Below are positions 17,208 to 27,594 of a DNA stretch of 38,701 nt, piece after piece. Made by a program: the position numbers and the translations under genes. Position 1 is the first letter of the stretch. The number at the start of each line of letters is the position of its first letter. Source of the DNA: Microbacteriaceae bacterium (GTDB lineage: Bacteria > Actinomycetota > Actinomycetes > Actinomycetales > Microbacteriaceae); contig JAODAT010000045.1 of NCBI GenBank assembly GCA_025463565.1, positions 1 to 38,701 on the forward strand. Direction: 5' to 3'. The notes below the pieces were generated by a model. It did not search any database and was not told where the DNA came from. It saw nothing but the letters and a program-made list of their open reading frames with translations.

Positions 17208-18851
17208 ATGCCCACGTACGACGTCCCGGTCGCCCGTCACGAGCTCACCGCGGCGCCCCGCACCGCCTACCTCATCGCGAGCGGTGACCTGCGCCCGGCC
17301 GCCAACGTTGCGGGCTGGCCCACCCAGGCGTCGGTCGAGGCCGCGATCACGTCGGCCTTCGCCGGAATCGGCTGGGCGGTCGAGCGCGCGCACCCCTTCG
17401 ACCCGGCCAAGGGCCACGGCTTCATCGACAGCCAGCGGGCCGGCATGACCGTCTTCAAGACCATTCCCGCGAACGCGCCCCTCATCGTCGCGGAGGCGGT
17501 CTGGCAGTACAGCCACCACGTGCTCGCCGGACTCCGCACCCACCGCGGTCCCATCCTCACGGTCGCCAACTTCGCAGGGGACTGGCCGGGACTCGTCGGG
17601 CTGCTCGGGCTCAACGGGGGGCTCACCAAGATGAACGTTCCCTACTCCACCCTCTGGAGCGTCGACTTCACCGACGAGTGGTTCATCGGCGGAATCACCG
17701 AGTGGACCTCGACCGGCACCATTACGCACGACGCTTCGCACGTGCACGACCTTCCGGCGCTGTCCGATTCGCCGGAGCGGCGGCTGGGCGAAGCCCTCGC
17801 CGCTCAGCTCGTCACCGACAAGGCGATCTTCGGCGTCTTCGACGAGGGCTGCATGGGCATGTACAACGCGATCATCGACGACGAGCTGATGAACCCGCTC
17901 GGCATCTACAAGGAGCGCCTCTCGCAGAGTGCGCTGTGGGCGGAGATGCAGACCGTAACCGACTCCGATGCGGATGCCGTTGGCGCCTGGCTGCGCGACC
18001 GCGGCATGACCTTCGCTCTCGGCACCGACGACGCCACCGAGCTGACCGAGCGCCAGCTGCGCTGGCAGTTCAAGCTGTACATCGCCGCGCTGCGCATCGG
18101 CGACGATTTCGGCGTGGATGCTCTCGGCATCCAGTACCAGCAGGGGCTCAAAGACCTCTCACCGGCCAGCGACCTTGCCGAGGGCCTCATCAACAACGTC
18201 GACCGCCCGCCGGTCACCAGCCGGGACGGATCCCGGGTGCTCTGGGAGGGCAGAGCGGTGCCGCTCGCCAACGAGGCGGATGAGGGGGTCGCGATCGACG
18301 CACTCATCACGAACCGGGTGTGGTCGGCCATGGGTCTCGACCCGGCGACCACACTGCACGACGTGCGCTGGGGCGAGACCTGGGGCGACGATTTCGTCTG
18401 GGTGTTCGAGATCTCGGGCGCCGTGCCGCCGTCGCACTTCGCGGACGGCTACGCCGGCGCGGTGGGCTGGCGTCAGAATCCGGTGTACTTCCCGAAGGGC
18501 GGCTCCACCATCAAGGGCGTCTCGAAGCCCGGCGAGGTCGTCTGGTCCCGGGTCTACGTCGCCGGGGGCCGTCTACACCTCGACCTCGGCCGCGCCACCG
18601 CAGTGGAGCTGCCGACCGCCGAAACCGAGCGCCGTTGGAACGCGACCAACCCGGAGTGGCCGATCATGCATGCGGTGCTACACGGTGTCAGTCGCGATCA
18701 ATTCATGGCCAGACACAAGGCGAACCACGCGAATGTCGCCTACGCGCCGGATGCCGAGACCGCGGACCGCGCGCTGCTGGCCAAGGCGGCCCTGTTCGCG
18801 AAGCTCGGCGTCCAGGTGCACCTCTGCGGTGATGTCGTGATCGCGAAATGA
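17208..18851 (+). CDS. L-fucose isomerase-like sugar isomerase
   Basis: 547 residues from the ATG at 17208 with an excellent RBS. It has the three-part layout of FucI/AraA-type isomerases: an N-terminal domain with a conserved core (ILTVANFAGDWPGLVGLLG, MNVPYSTLWSVDFTDEWF), a middle domain (VFDEGCMGMYNAIIDDELM, DALGIQYQQGLKD, PLANEADEGVAIDALI) and a C-terminal domain ending in HANVAYAPDAETADRAL. E. coli FucI is about 590 residues. Assignment is by general resemblance and by its neighbours (FucU, FGGY kinase). The exact aldose is unknown, and I could not confirm each metal ligand. It is the first gene of a seven-gene operon under two LacI-type operators. Confidence 0.6.
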   Translation: MPTYDVPVARHELTAAPRTAYLIASGDLRPAANVAGWPTQASVEAAITSAFAGIGWAVERAHPFDPAKGHGFIDSQRAGMTVFKTIPANAPLIVAEAVWQYSHHVLAGLRTHRGPILTVANFAGDWPGLVGLLGLNGGLTKMNVPYSTLWSVDFTDEWFIGGITEWTSTGTITHDASHVHDLPALSDSPERRLGEALAAQLVTDKAIFGVFDEGCMGMYNAIIDDELMNPLGIYKERLSQSALWAEMQTVTDSDADAVGAWLRDRGMTFALGTDDATELTERQLRWQFKLYIAALRIGDDFGVDALGIQYQQGLKDLSPASDLAEGLINNVDRPPVTSRDGSRVLWEGRAVPLANEADEGVAIDALITNRVWSAMGLDPATTLHDVRWGETWGDDFVWVFEISGAVPPSHFADGYAGAVGWRQNPVYFPKGGSTIKGVSKPGEVVWSRVYVAGGRLHLDLGRATAVELPTAETERRWNATNPEWPIMHAVLHGVSRDQFMARHKANHANVAYAPDAETADRALLAKAALFAKLGVQVHLCGDVVIAK

Positions 18852-20323
18852 ACACCGTCATGGGCGTTGATATCGGAACCTCGAGCAGCAAGGGCGTGAT
18901 CGTCGACTTCGACGGGCGCGTGCTCGCGACCGCGACGCGGGAGCACGCCGTGTCCCGTCCCGCGCCCGGAATGGCCGAGATGGATGCCGACACCTGGTGG
19001 GACGAGTTCGTCGCCATCAGCGCGGAACTGCTTGCAGCGGCCGAAGGCGACGTCGTCGGAGTCGGCGTCAGCGGCATGGGCCCGTGCGTGCTGGTGGCGG
19101 ATGCGGCGGGCATGCCGCTGCGCCCCGCGATCCTGTACGGCATCGACACCCGCGCCACCGCGCAGATCTCCGTTCAGTCGAAGCGGTTCGGTGCGGACGA
19201 GGTGCTGGCGCGGGCCGGTTCGGCGCTGTCGACCCAGGCGGTCGGGCCCAAGCTGGCCTGGATCGCCGACAACGAGCCCGAGGTGTGGGCGCGCGTCGCC
19301 CGCCTCTTCATGCCGAACTCCTGGCTGGCATGGAAGCTCACCGGCGAGTACGTGCTCGATCACCACTCGGCCAGCCAGTCTGTTCCTCTCTATGACACGG
19401 ACGCCAACGAGTGGTATGCGCCATGGTGCCGGGACATCGCGCCGGCCTTGGAGCTGCCGCGGCTGCTCTGGCCGGAGGACACGGCCGGGACCGTCGACGC
19501 TGCCGCCGCCCGGCAGACCGGGCTCACGGAGGGCATCCCCGTCGTCATCGGGACGATCGACGCCTGGACCGAGGCGGTCAGCGTCGGCGCGGTGCGACCC
19601 GGCGATCTCATGCTCATGTACGGCACGACCATGTTCCTGGTCAGCACGATCCGCGAGCGCATCACGGTGCCGGGCCTCTGGGGAACTGTCGGTGCTCTGC
19701 GCTCCACCCGCTCCCTTGCGGGCGGAATGGCGACCTCCGGCGCGATCACGAGCTGGCTGCGGGATCTCGCGGGCTCGCCACCCTACGAAGACCTGCTCGC
19801 CGAGGCGGAGCGGTCGGGGCCCGGTGCCCGCGGCGTGCTGATGCTGCCGTACTTCGCCGGCGAACGCACCCCGATCGCCGACCCGGCTGCCCGCGGCGTG
19901 ATCGCCGGCCTCACCATCGAGCACACGCGCGGCGACCTCTATCGCGCCGCCCTCGAGGCGACCGCGTTCGGCGTGCGGCACAACGTGGAGGCGCTCCGCG
20001 CCGCCGGCGCCGCGGTGGAGCGCGTTGTCGCCGTCGGCGGCGGAACCCGTGGCGCCCTCTGGCTCCAACTCGTCTCCGATATCACCGGCCTCGCGCAACG
20101 GCTGCCGGCCGTGACCATCGGCGCCGCCTACGGCGCCGCCTACCTCGCGGCCCTCGCTCTTGCCGACGTGTCCATCGACACGTGGAACCCCGAGGTAGCG
20201 GTGATCGAGCCGCGCGAGGAATTCCGCGACGGCTATGGCGGGCTCTGGCGGCTGTACCTCGAGCTGTACCCGGCCACGGCATCCATCGTGCACGGCCTCG
20301 CCGAAGGGTGGGGTCGCTCATGA
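18848..20323 (+). CDS. FGGY-family carbohydrate kinase
   Basis: 491 residues. Actin-like ATPase fold: MGVDIGTSSSKGVIVDFDG at the N-terminus (phosphate 1), GVGVSGMGPCVLVAD, and the catalytic base region VVIGTIDAWTEAV. The adenosine motif is VVAVGGGTRGALWLQLVSDI and the C-terminal loop GAAYGAAYLAALALAD. The ATG overlaps the isomerase stop (ATGA). It should phosphorylate the ketose made by the isomerase (fuculose, xylulose or similar). It is clearly different from the dedicated xylulokinase at 31655-33064, which argues for another substrate. No aldolase gene follows. Confidence 0.88.
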   Translation: MNTVMGVDIGTSSSKGVIVDFDGRVLATATREHAVSRPAPGMAEMDADTWWDEFVAISAELLAAAEGDVVGVGVSGMGPCVLVADAAGMPLRPAILYGIDTRATAQISVQSKRFGADEVLARAGSALSTQAVGPKLAWIADNEPEVWARVARLFMPNSWLAWKLTGEYVLDHHSASQSVPLYDTDANEWYAPWCRDIAPALELPRLLWPEDTAGTVDAAAARQTGLTEGIPVVIGTIDAWTEAVSVGAVRPGDLMLMYGTTMFLVSTIRERITVPGLWGTVGALRSTRSLAGGMATSGAITSWLRDLAGSPPYEDLLAEAERSGPGARGVLMLPYFAGERTPIADPAARGVIAGLTIEHTRGDLYRAALEATAFGVRHNVEALRAAGAAVERVVAVGGGTRGALWLQLVSDITGLAQRLPAVTIGAAYGAAYLAALALADVSIDTWNPEVAVIEPREEFRDGYGGLWRLYLELYPATASIVHGLAEGWGRS

Positions 20324-20360
20324 CCGCGAACGATGACAGGCCGAGAGGGCCCCCGTCGGT

Positions 20361-20389
20361 TTGACGACACGAGCAATCCGACTCACTAT
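20361..20389 (+). promoter_or_regulatory. Possible internal promoter before the substrate-binding protein
   Basis: TTGACG (20361-20366), 17 bp, CACTAT (20384-20389) lie in the 134-bp gap after the kinase gene. The binding protein gene has an AAAGGAGA RBS at 20443-20450. A separate promoter would raise binding-protein levels above the enzymes. Confidence 0.45.
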
Positions 20390-20457
20390 GGGCTTCGGCC
20401 GCAGCACCCCCACAGCATCTGCATCACAAGTTTCTGAAACATCAAAGGAGAGTTTCA

Positions 20458-22041
20458 ATGAGTCCATTCACAGCAGGCCACGGCCGTGCCGGCCGCGTGC
20501 CGCGCACCCTGGTCTCGATCGGCATCGCCGCGACGCTCGTCGCGGGCATCGCTGCCTGCAGTTCGGGCGGCGCAGTAGCGCAGAGCAGTTCCATCACGGT
20601 CGCGGTCTCGTCCGCTCCGCTGAGTCTCGACCCGGCGAAGAACTCGAACACCGCCGATTCGCAGCTCGTGATGGACCTGGCTTACGAGCCGCTCATCAAC
20701 CTGGCCAGCGACGGCACGCTCACGCCGGGTCTCGCCACATCGTGGAAGTACACCGACTCGACGCTCACGACCTTCCAGCTGAAACTCCGCAGCGGAGTGA
20801 AGTTCAGTGACGGCTCGAAGCTCACGGCACAGACCGTTGTCGACTCGATCCAGCATGAGAAGACGGCGAACGGCCCGGTCGCGATCTACGTGAACGAGAT
20901 CAAGGACGCCAAGGCGATCGACGCGCACACCGTTCAGCTCGACCTGGTGCGCTCGAACCCGACCATCGGGCTCACGCTCACGCAGCGATTCCTGATCGGC
21001 TCCATCGTCGGACCGAAAGGCGTCGCCAACCCCGACTCGCTCGGAACGTCGACGGATGGCGCCGGCCAGTACATGCTCGACCCGAAGCAGACGGTGAGCA
21101 ACGATCACTACACCTTCGTGCCGAACCCGTACTACTACGACAAGAGCGCCATCCACTTCAAGAAGTTCGTGGTGCGCGTGATCGCGAACCCGCAAACAGC
21201 GCTCAGCGCACTGAAGAGCGGGCAGATCTCCTACGCGGGCGGCGCCTTCTCCACGGCCACCCAGGCCAAGGGAGACGGCCTCGTCGTCAACGCCACGGCG
21301 TCGAGCTGGTACTCGGTGTTCCTGTTCGACCGCGACGGTGCGCTCGCCCCGGCACTCAAGGACCAGCGGGTGCGCCAGGCTCTCAACTACGCGATTGACC
21401 GCAAGTCGATCGTGAAGGCGCTGTTCGGCGAGTACGGGACCCCTGGTGACGAGGCCTCCATCAAGGGCTACGAGAAGGACGGCTTCGACCCGAGCTACAA
21501 CGACCATTACAACTACGATCCCGCCAAGGCGAAGCAGTTACTCGCGGCCGCCGGCTACCCTGACGGCTTCACCCTGACAATCGGTGCCACCGCCGTCTTC
21601 GGTGACGGCGTGGAGCTCGCGCAGGCCGTCGCCAGCGACTGGGCCAAGGTGGGAGTCACCGCGAAGATCCAGACCTACTCCACGGTGGGCGACCTCGTCG
21701 GGCCGTGGCTCGGCAAGCAGCTCTCCGGAACGACCGGCGAGTACGACGCGCAGCCGATGTACATCTTCATCGGCCAGGGCCTCGCGAAGGATGCGGGAAC
21801 CTTCAACCCGTTCCAGACCGAGGACCCGAAGCTGACCTCGCTGATCAACGCCGCCTACGCAGAGACCGACCAGTCGAAGCTGCCGGCCGCGTGGAACGCG
21901 ATCCAGCGACAGGTCGTCGACCTCGGTTGGTTTGTTCCGGTCGGTTCAGGTGATTCGCTGTACTACAGCGTCAAGAAGCTGAAGGGCGTCGCGCTCTCGC
22001 CGACGGCCTTCGTGCCCGACCCGACGCGTTTCCACTTCTAA
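20458..22041 (+). CDS. ABC transporter solute-binding lipoprotein, family 5 (peptide/nickel/oligosaccharide type)
   Basis: 527 residues. The lipoprotein signal ends at AGIAAC (Cys34). The mature protein has the SBP_bac_5 pattern: PLSLDPAKNSNTADSQLVMD, YEPLI, FQLKLRSGVKFSDG, VRQALNYAIDRKSIVKALF and NYDPAKAKQLLAAAGYPDGF. Family 5 proteins bind peptides, but also oligosaccharides, opines and nickel. The sugar enzymes next door make a glycoside or substituted sugar more likely than a peptide. It is anchored outside the membrane and works with the two permease domains and two ATPase domains downstream. Confidence 0.92.
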   Translation: MSPFTAGHGRAGRVPRTLVSIGIAATLVAGIAACSSGGAVAQSSSITVAVSSAPLSLDPAKNSNTADSQLVMDLAYEPLINLASDGTLTPGLATSWKYTDSTLTTFQLKLRSGVKFSDGSKLTAQTVVDSIQHEKTANGPVAIYVNEIKDAKAIDAHTVQLDLVRSNPTIGLTLTQRFLIGSIVGPKGVANPDSLGTSTDGAGQYMLDPKQTVSNDHYTFVPNPYYYDKSAIHFKKFVVRVIANPQTALSALKSGQISYAGGAFSTATQAKGDGLVVNATASSWYSVFLFDRDGALAPALKDQRVRQALNYAIDRKSIVKALFGEYGTPGDEASIKGYEKDGFDPSYNDHYNYDPAKAKQLLAAAGYPDGFTLTIGATAVFGDGVELAQAVASDWAKVGVTAKIQTYSTVGDLVGPWLGKQLSGTTGEYDAQPMYIFIGQGLAKDAGTFNPFQTEDPKLTSLINAAYAETDQSKLPAAWNAIQRQVVDLGWFVPVGSGDSLYYSVKKLKGVALSPTAFVPDPTRFHF

Positions 22042-22088
22042 ACCGAACGAGACCCGGTGGGCATGACCGCCCGGGGAGGAGAACGACC

Positions 22089-23030
22089 ATGCTGCGCGCA
22101 TTGCTCAGACGATTGCTGCTGTCGATACCGCTGCTGTTCGTCGTCTCCATCCTGACCTTCGTGCTCACCGGGCTCACCCCGGGCGATCCCGCCCACACCA
22201 TCCTCGGCACTAACGCGACCCCGGCCGCGATCGCAGCCATCAACAAGACCCTCGGACTGGACAAGCCGATCTGGGTGCAGTACTGGCACTGGCTCACCGG
22301 CCTCGTGCACGGGGATCTCGGCAAGTCGATCTTCTCGAGCGAGCCGGTGACGACCATCCTCGCCAACAGCCTGCCGATCACGCTCACCCTCATCATCGGC
22401 GCGGTGATCGTGTCAGTGCTCGTCGGGATTCCGATCGGCGTCGCGAGCGCCCAGCGGTCGAAATCGAGCGGCCAGCTGATCGACGCCTTCTCGCTCGTCG
22501 GCTACGCCATCCCTCCCTTCTTCCTCGGCCTGCTGCTCACGCTGCTCTTCGCCGACACCCTCGGCTGGCTTCCGCCCTCCGGCTGGGTTGATCCCGGCGA
22601 GGACTTCGGCGGCTGGTTGCTCTCCATCGTGCTTCCCGTGCTCACCCTGGCGATCCCCGGTGCCGCGATCGTGGCGCGACAGACCCGGCAGGGGATGCTC
22701 GAGGTACTCAGCCGGGACTTCATCCGCTCCCTGAGGGCGCGCGGCCTCAGCGGTCGCAGCATCGTCTACCGGCACGCGCTGCGCAACTCGCTCGGCAACG
22801 TCGTCACACTGCTCGGGCTGTATGTGGTTGGCATGCTGCTCGGCACGACCCTCGTCGAGACGGTCTTCGCCATGCAGGGTCTCGGCTCGATCGCGGTCGT
22901 CGCGACCAACCAGCACGACCTGCCGGTGCTCGAGGGCGCCGCTCTCTACTTCACCATCGTGGTCATCGTCGCCTTCGCCATCGTCGACGTCACCCGCGCA
23001 GCGCTCAATCCGAAGCTGAGGACCCGCTAG
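22089..23030 (+). CDS. ABC transporter permease, DppB/OppB type
   Basis: 313 residues, six membrane helices. The N-terminus (MLRALLRRLLLSIPLLFVVS) and the periplasmic segment TPGDPAHTILG are typical of DppB. The EAA loop lies in DFIRSLRARGLSGRSIVYRH. The RBS GGGAGGAG precedes the ATG at 22089. It ends 2 bp before the fused permease-ATPase gene. Confidence 0.93.
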   Translation: MLRALLRRLLLSIPLLFVVSILTFVLTGLTPGDPAHTILGTNATPAAIAAINKTLGLDKPIWVQYWHWLTGLVHGDLGKSIFSSEPVTTILANSLPITLTLIIGAVIVSVLVGIPIGVASAQRSKSSGQLIDAFSLVGYAIPPFFLGLLLTLLFADTLGWLPPSGWVDPGEDFGGWLLSIVLPVLTLAIPGAAIVARQTRQGMLEVLSRDFIRSLRARGLSGRSIVYRHALRNSLGNVVTLLGLYVVGMLLGTTLVETVFAMQGLGSIAVVATNQHDLPVLEGAALYFTIVVIVAFAIVDVTRAALNPKLRTR

Positions 23031-23032
23031 CC

Positions 23033-24997
23033 ATGGCCGTCACATTCGCCCTCCCCCGGCCCACCGCCCGCAATGGCGTGCCTCGCGCGCTGCGCCGCCC
23101 GGTCACCATCGTGGCTCTATGCATCCTGGCGCTGCTCATCATCGCCGCCATCGCTGCTCCCCTGCTCACGCCGTTCAACCCCGTCTCCAATGAGCTCGCC
23201 GACGCATTCCAGCTGCCGAGCGGCAAGCACTGGCTCGGCACCGACGAGTTCGGCCGGGATCTGCTGGCGCGCATCATCTACGGCGGCCGGGTGAGCCTGG
23301 TGGGTGTCGCCGAAGCCGTCGCGGTCTACCTCGCGCTCGGACTCACCGCCGGAATCATCGCCGGCTACGTCGGCGGTGTGTTCGAGAGCATCGTCGTGTG
23401 GATCGCGGATGTCGCCTTCGCGCTGCCCCAGATCATCGTCGTTCTCACCATCCTCGCCATCTTCGCCAACGACTCGAGTGCGGCGATGCTCGCGCTCGGC
23501 CTGCTCGGTGCCCCGGGCCTCGCCGTGTTCGTGCGCGGCGCCACGAAGACCGTGCGGGCTGAGCCATACATCTCCGCCGCCAGGGTGTCCGGGCTGCGCA
23601 CGGCGCAGATCCTCATCCGTCACATCCTGCCGAGGATCGCCAGCCCGGTGATCGTGCAGGTCGCACTCTTCGCCGGCACGGCCCTGCTCTTCCAGACCGG
23701 CCTCGACTTCCTGGGGCTCGGCACCCAGCCGCCCGCGCCCAGCTGGGGCGCCATGGTCTCCGACGGTGCCAACTACATCGGCAAAGACACCTGGATGGTG
23801 ATGCCGGCCGGCATCGTTATCGTGCTCGCAATCGTGTCGTTCAACCTGATCGGGGACGCGCTGCAGGACCTGCGCGGCGACCGGGTGTCGGCATCCGCGG
23901 TCAGCGTCGGCGCTGCCATCCCAGGCACCGGGGCCCTCACCGAGCAGCACATCCCCGGCACGATCTCGCCGGAGCGCGCGGCAGCGCCTGTGTCGCCCAG
24001 CGCGGTGCTCAGTGTGCGGGACCTCTGCATCGGCACCGACAGCGCGCCCATCGTGAGGAATGCGACCTTCAGTCTCGAACCGGGCGAATGCCTCGGCATC
24101 GTGGGCGAGTCCGGTTGCGGCAAGACGATGACCGCTCTCGCCATCATCGGGCTGCTGCCAGAGGGCGTGCGCACCACCTCCGGTTCGGTACTGTTTCGCG
24201 GCACCGAGCTGCAGGGAGCCAGCGAGCGCGAATACGGCGCCGTGCGGGGGTCCGGTATCGCGATGATCTCGCAGGAGCCTGCCGCCAGCCTCGACCCGTC
24301 CTTCACCGTCGGGGACCAGATCGTGGAGGTGATCCGTCGGCACTCCAGGCTTTCGCGGGCCGCCGCGAGGGCCGAGTCGCTCAGCCTGCTCGCCCAGGTG
24401 CGACTGCCCGACCCGGCCGGTGTCGCACGGCGCTTCCCGCATCAGCTCTCCGGCGGCATGGCGCAGCGCGTCCTGATCGCGATCGCGTTGGCCGGCAAGC
24501 CTGCCGTGCTCATCGCGGACGAACCGACCACCGCCCTCGACGTCACCGTGCAGGCCGAGATCCTCGAACTGTTGCGATCGTTGCGCACCGAGATGGGGCT
24601 CGCCGTCGTGCTGGTGTCACACGACTGGGGTGTGATCGCCGATTCCTGCGACTCCGCCCTCGTGATGTACGCGGGACAGGTCGTCGAAGAGGCCCCCATC
24701 GACGCGGTGTTCACCCGGCCGCGGCACCCGTACAGCTACGCGTTGATGGAGTCGAACCCGCAGCGGGCAGCCGAGACGCGCAGCATCCTCCCCTCCGTAC
24801 CCGGCTCGGTGCCGCCGGTCGGCCAGTGGCCGGTCGGCTGTCACTTCGCGGCGCGCTGTGCGTTCGCGACCGACGCCTGCCGTGAGGCACCGATCGCGCT
24901 CGATCTGGTTGCTGACCAGCACTGGACGCGCTGCATCCACCCGACCGCCGTGCCTTCACCAGCGCTGCCGTCGCCGACCACGGTCTCGGAGGGCTGA
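23033..24997 (+). CDS. Fused ABC transporter permease-ATPase (DppC-DppD)
   Basis: 654 residues. The N-terminal about 285 residues are a DppC-like permease (FNPVSNELADAFQLPSGKHW, then GTDEFGRDLLARIIYGGR; EAA loop PYISAARVSGLRTAQILIRH). A 40-residue linker leads to a full ATPase domain: Walker A GESGCGKTM, Q-loop ISQEPAASLDPS, signature LSGGMAQRV, Walker B VLIADEPTTALDV and the OppD-type C-terminal cysteine motif (GCHFAARCAFATDACRE). Such fusions are known in actinobacterial Dpp systems. The frame is continuous with no sign of a sequencing-error fusion. Confidence 0.92.
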   Translation: MAVTFALPRPTARNGVPRALRRPVTIVALCILALLIIAAIAAPLLTPFNPVSNELADAFQLPSGKHWLGTDEFGRDLLARIIYGGRVSLVGVAEAVAVYLALGLTAGIIAGYVGGVFESIVVWIADVAFALPQIIVVLTILAIFANDSSAAMLALGLLGAPGLAVFVRGATKTVRAEPYISAARVSGLRTAQILIRHILPRIASPVIVQVALFAGTALLFQTGLDFLGLGTQPPAPSWGAMVSDGANYIGKDTWMVMPAGIVIVLAIVSFNLIGDALQDLRGDRVSASAVSVGAAIPGTGALTEQHIPGTISPERAAAPVSPSAVLSVRDLCIGTDSAPIVRNATFSLEPGECLGIVGESGCGKTMTALAIIGLLPEGVRTTSGSVLFRGTELQGASEREYGAVRGSGIAMISQEPAASLDPSFTVGDQIVEVIRRHSRLSRAAARAESLSLLAQVRLPDPAGVARRFPHQLSGGMAQRVLIAIALAGKPAVLIADEPTTALDVTVQAEILELLRSLRTEMGLAVVLVSHDWGVIADSCDSALVMYAGQVVEEAPIDAVFTRPRHPYSYALMESNPQRAAETRSILPSVPGSVPPVGQWPVGCHFAARCAFATDACREAPIALDLVADQHWTRCIHPTAVPSPALPSPTTVSEG

Positions 24998-25000
24998 ACC

Positions 25001-26031
<1,031 letters not shown>

Positions 26032-26035
<4 letters not shown>

Positions 26036-27585
26036 TCGTCGAAACCACCCTCGGAGCCGTGAACGGATTATCGATCGACGGTGTCGAGCGCTTCGTCGAG
26101 ATCCCGTACGCGGCCAGTACCGCGGGCAAGAACCGGTTTCGCGGTCCGCAGCCGCGCGAGGCGTGGAAAGGCGTGCGCGAGTGCACCGCCTGGACCACCC
26201 GCACGCCGCAGTATCCCGACCCGGGAGTGCTGCGCACGCCGCAGCAGTGGTACGCGATCCAGGGCTCCAACTACGCCCACGGCATGGGCGAGGACTGCCT
26301 CACTCTGAACATCTGGACGCCGGCGGCTGACGACGCCCGGCGCCCGCTCGTGGTCTGGATCCACGGCGGCGGCTACACGGTGGGTCACGCGGCCTCGGAG
26401 ATGAGCGACGGCGCAAACTTCGCCGCCCGGCAGGACTCCGTGTTCGTCTCGGTTACGCACCGGCTGAACGCCTTCGGCTTCCTTCACTTGGAGGGCCTCG
26501 GCGGTGACGACTACGCGGGTTCGGGTAACGCCGGCCTGCTCGACATCGTGGCCGCCCTCGAGTGGGTCCGCGACAACATCGGCGCGTTCGGCGGCGACCC
26601 GGGGAACGTGACCATCGTGGGCGAGTCCGGCGGTGGCGGCAAGGTGTCGACCCTTCTCGTGATGCCGGCCGCAGAAGGCCTCATCCATCGCGCCCTCTGC
26701 GAGAGCGGCATCGCTCTCAAGGCATCGACACCGCGGGAGTCGGAGGACTACGCGCGCGCCCTCATCGCGGAGCTCGGCGGCGAGGACATCTCCGTGCTCA
26801 GGTCGGCGACGATGCAGCAGGTGCTGGACGCCCAGGTGCGCCTCGAGGCCGCGAACCCCGACCTCGCGCGGCCACGCCCGGTGATCGACGGCACGGTCAT
26901 CGCGGCCGCGCCCCTCGACATCTGGGCATCGGGCGGCGGATCGGCGATCCCCGTGCTCGCCGGCACCATCCGCGACGAGGTCAGCGTGTTCGGCCCCGAT
27001 GACCTGCCGCTCGGCCAGGAACTGCCGCCCTGGTATGCAAAACCCTCGGGGCCGGCGAGTTCTGACGGGCCGCTGTTCGATCGCGATAGCGGACTGCCTG
27101 CGGTCGAACGACTCGCCGGGCGCGATGTGTCCGCCGCCGCCGATGCGCGCCGGCGTCTCCATCCCGACGAGTCCGAGGAGCTCATCGCCGAGCATCTCAC
27201 CGGCGACATCGTGTTCCGCCAGCCCACGCGTGTGTTCGCCCGCCTGCGAGCACGATCGGGGCGGGCGACCTGGGTGTACCAGCTCGACTGGGCCAGCCCA
27301 CTGCTCGCGCCGCGCGGTGCTCCGCACTCCAGCACCGTTGCGCTGTTCTTCGCGAACGACGAACGGGTCGCGTTCACTCGCGGTAATGCGGAGGGGCACG
27401 GGGTGGCCACCGAGCTGTCGAATGCGCTCGCGTCGCTGATGCGCGATGGCGATCCCGGCTGGCCGCAGTGGGACGAGACGTCGAAGCCCGTCATGGTCTT
27501 CGACACGACGACGCGGGTGGTGAACGATCCCGACGCCGCGATCGGCGCGGCCTTCGACGCGATCGACCCCGAGTCGCTGCTGTAG
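26032..27585 (+). CDS. Type B carboxylesterase (para-nitrobenzyl esterase family)
   Basis: 517 residues from the ATG at 26032 (MIVETTLGAVNGLSIDGVER). Alpha/beta hydrolase with the oxyanion motif IHGGGYTVG, the nucleophile elbow IVGESGGGGKVS (Ser) and a C-terminal APHSSTVALFF that fits the catalytic His. The N-terminal DCLTLNIWTP is the family signature. There is no signal peptide, so it acts inside the cell after import. Its cotranscription with an importer, sugar isomerase and kinase suggests that it de-esterifies the imported compound. The natural ester is unknown. Confidence 0.9.
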
Positions 27586-27594
27586 CTCCTACAG
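27580..27594. terminator. Short palindrome at convergent stop codons
   Basis: CTGTAGCTCCTACAG is a 6-bp stem with a 3-base loop that contains the TAG stops of both the esterase (plus) and the acyl-CoA synthetase (minus). It is too weak to be a sure terminator. Confidence 0.3.

Noticed and set aside
18740-20293. 517-codon minus-strand frame opposite the FGGY kinase
   Set aside because: No motif, typical antisense composition, and it cuts across the isomerase-kinase operon.
23033-24997. Frameshift or sequencing error joining two transporter genes
   Set aside because: The reading frame, linker and both domains are intact, and such permease-ATPase fusions are known in actinobacteria.
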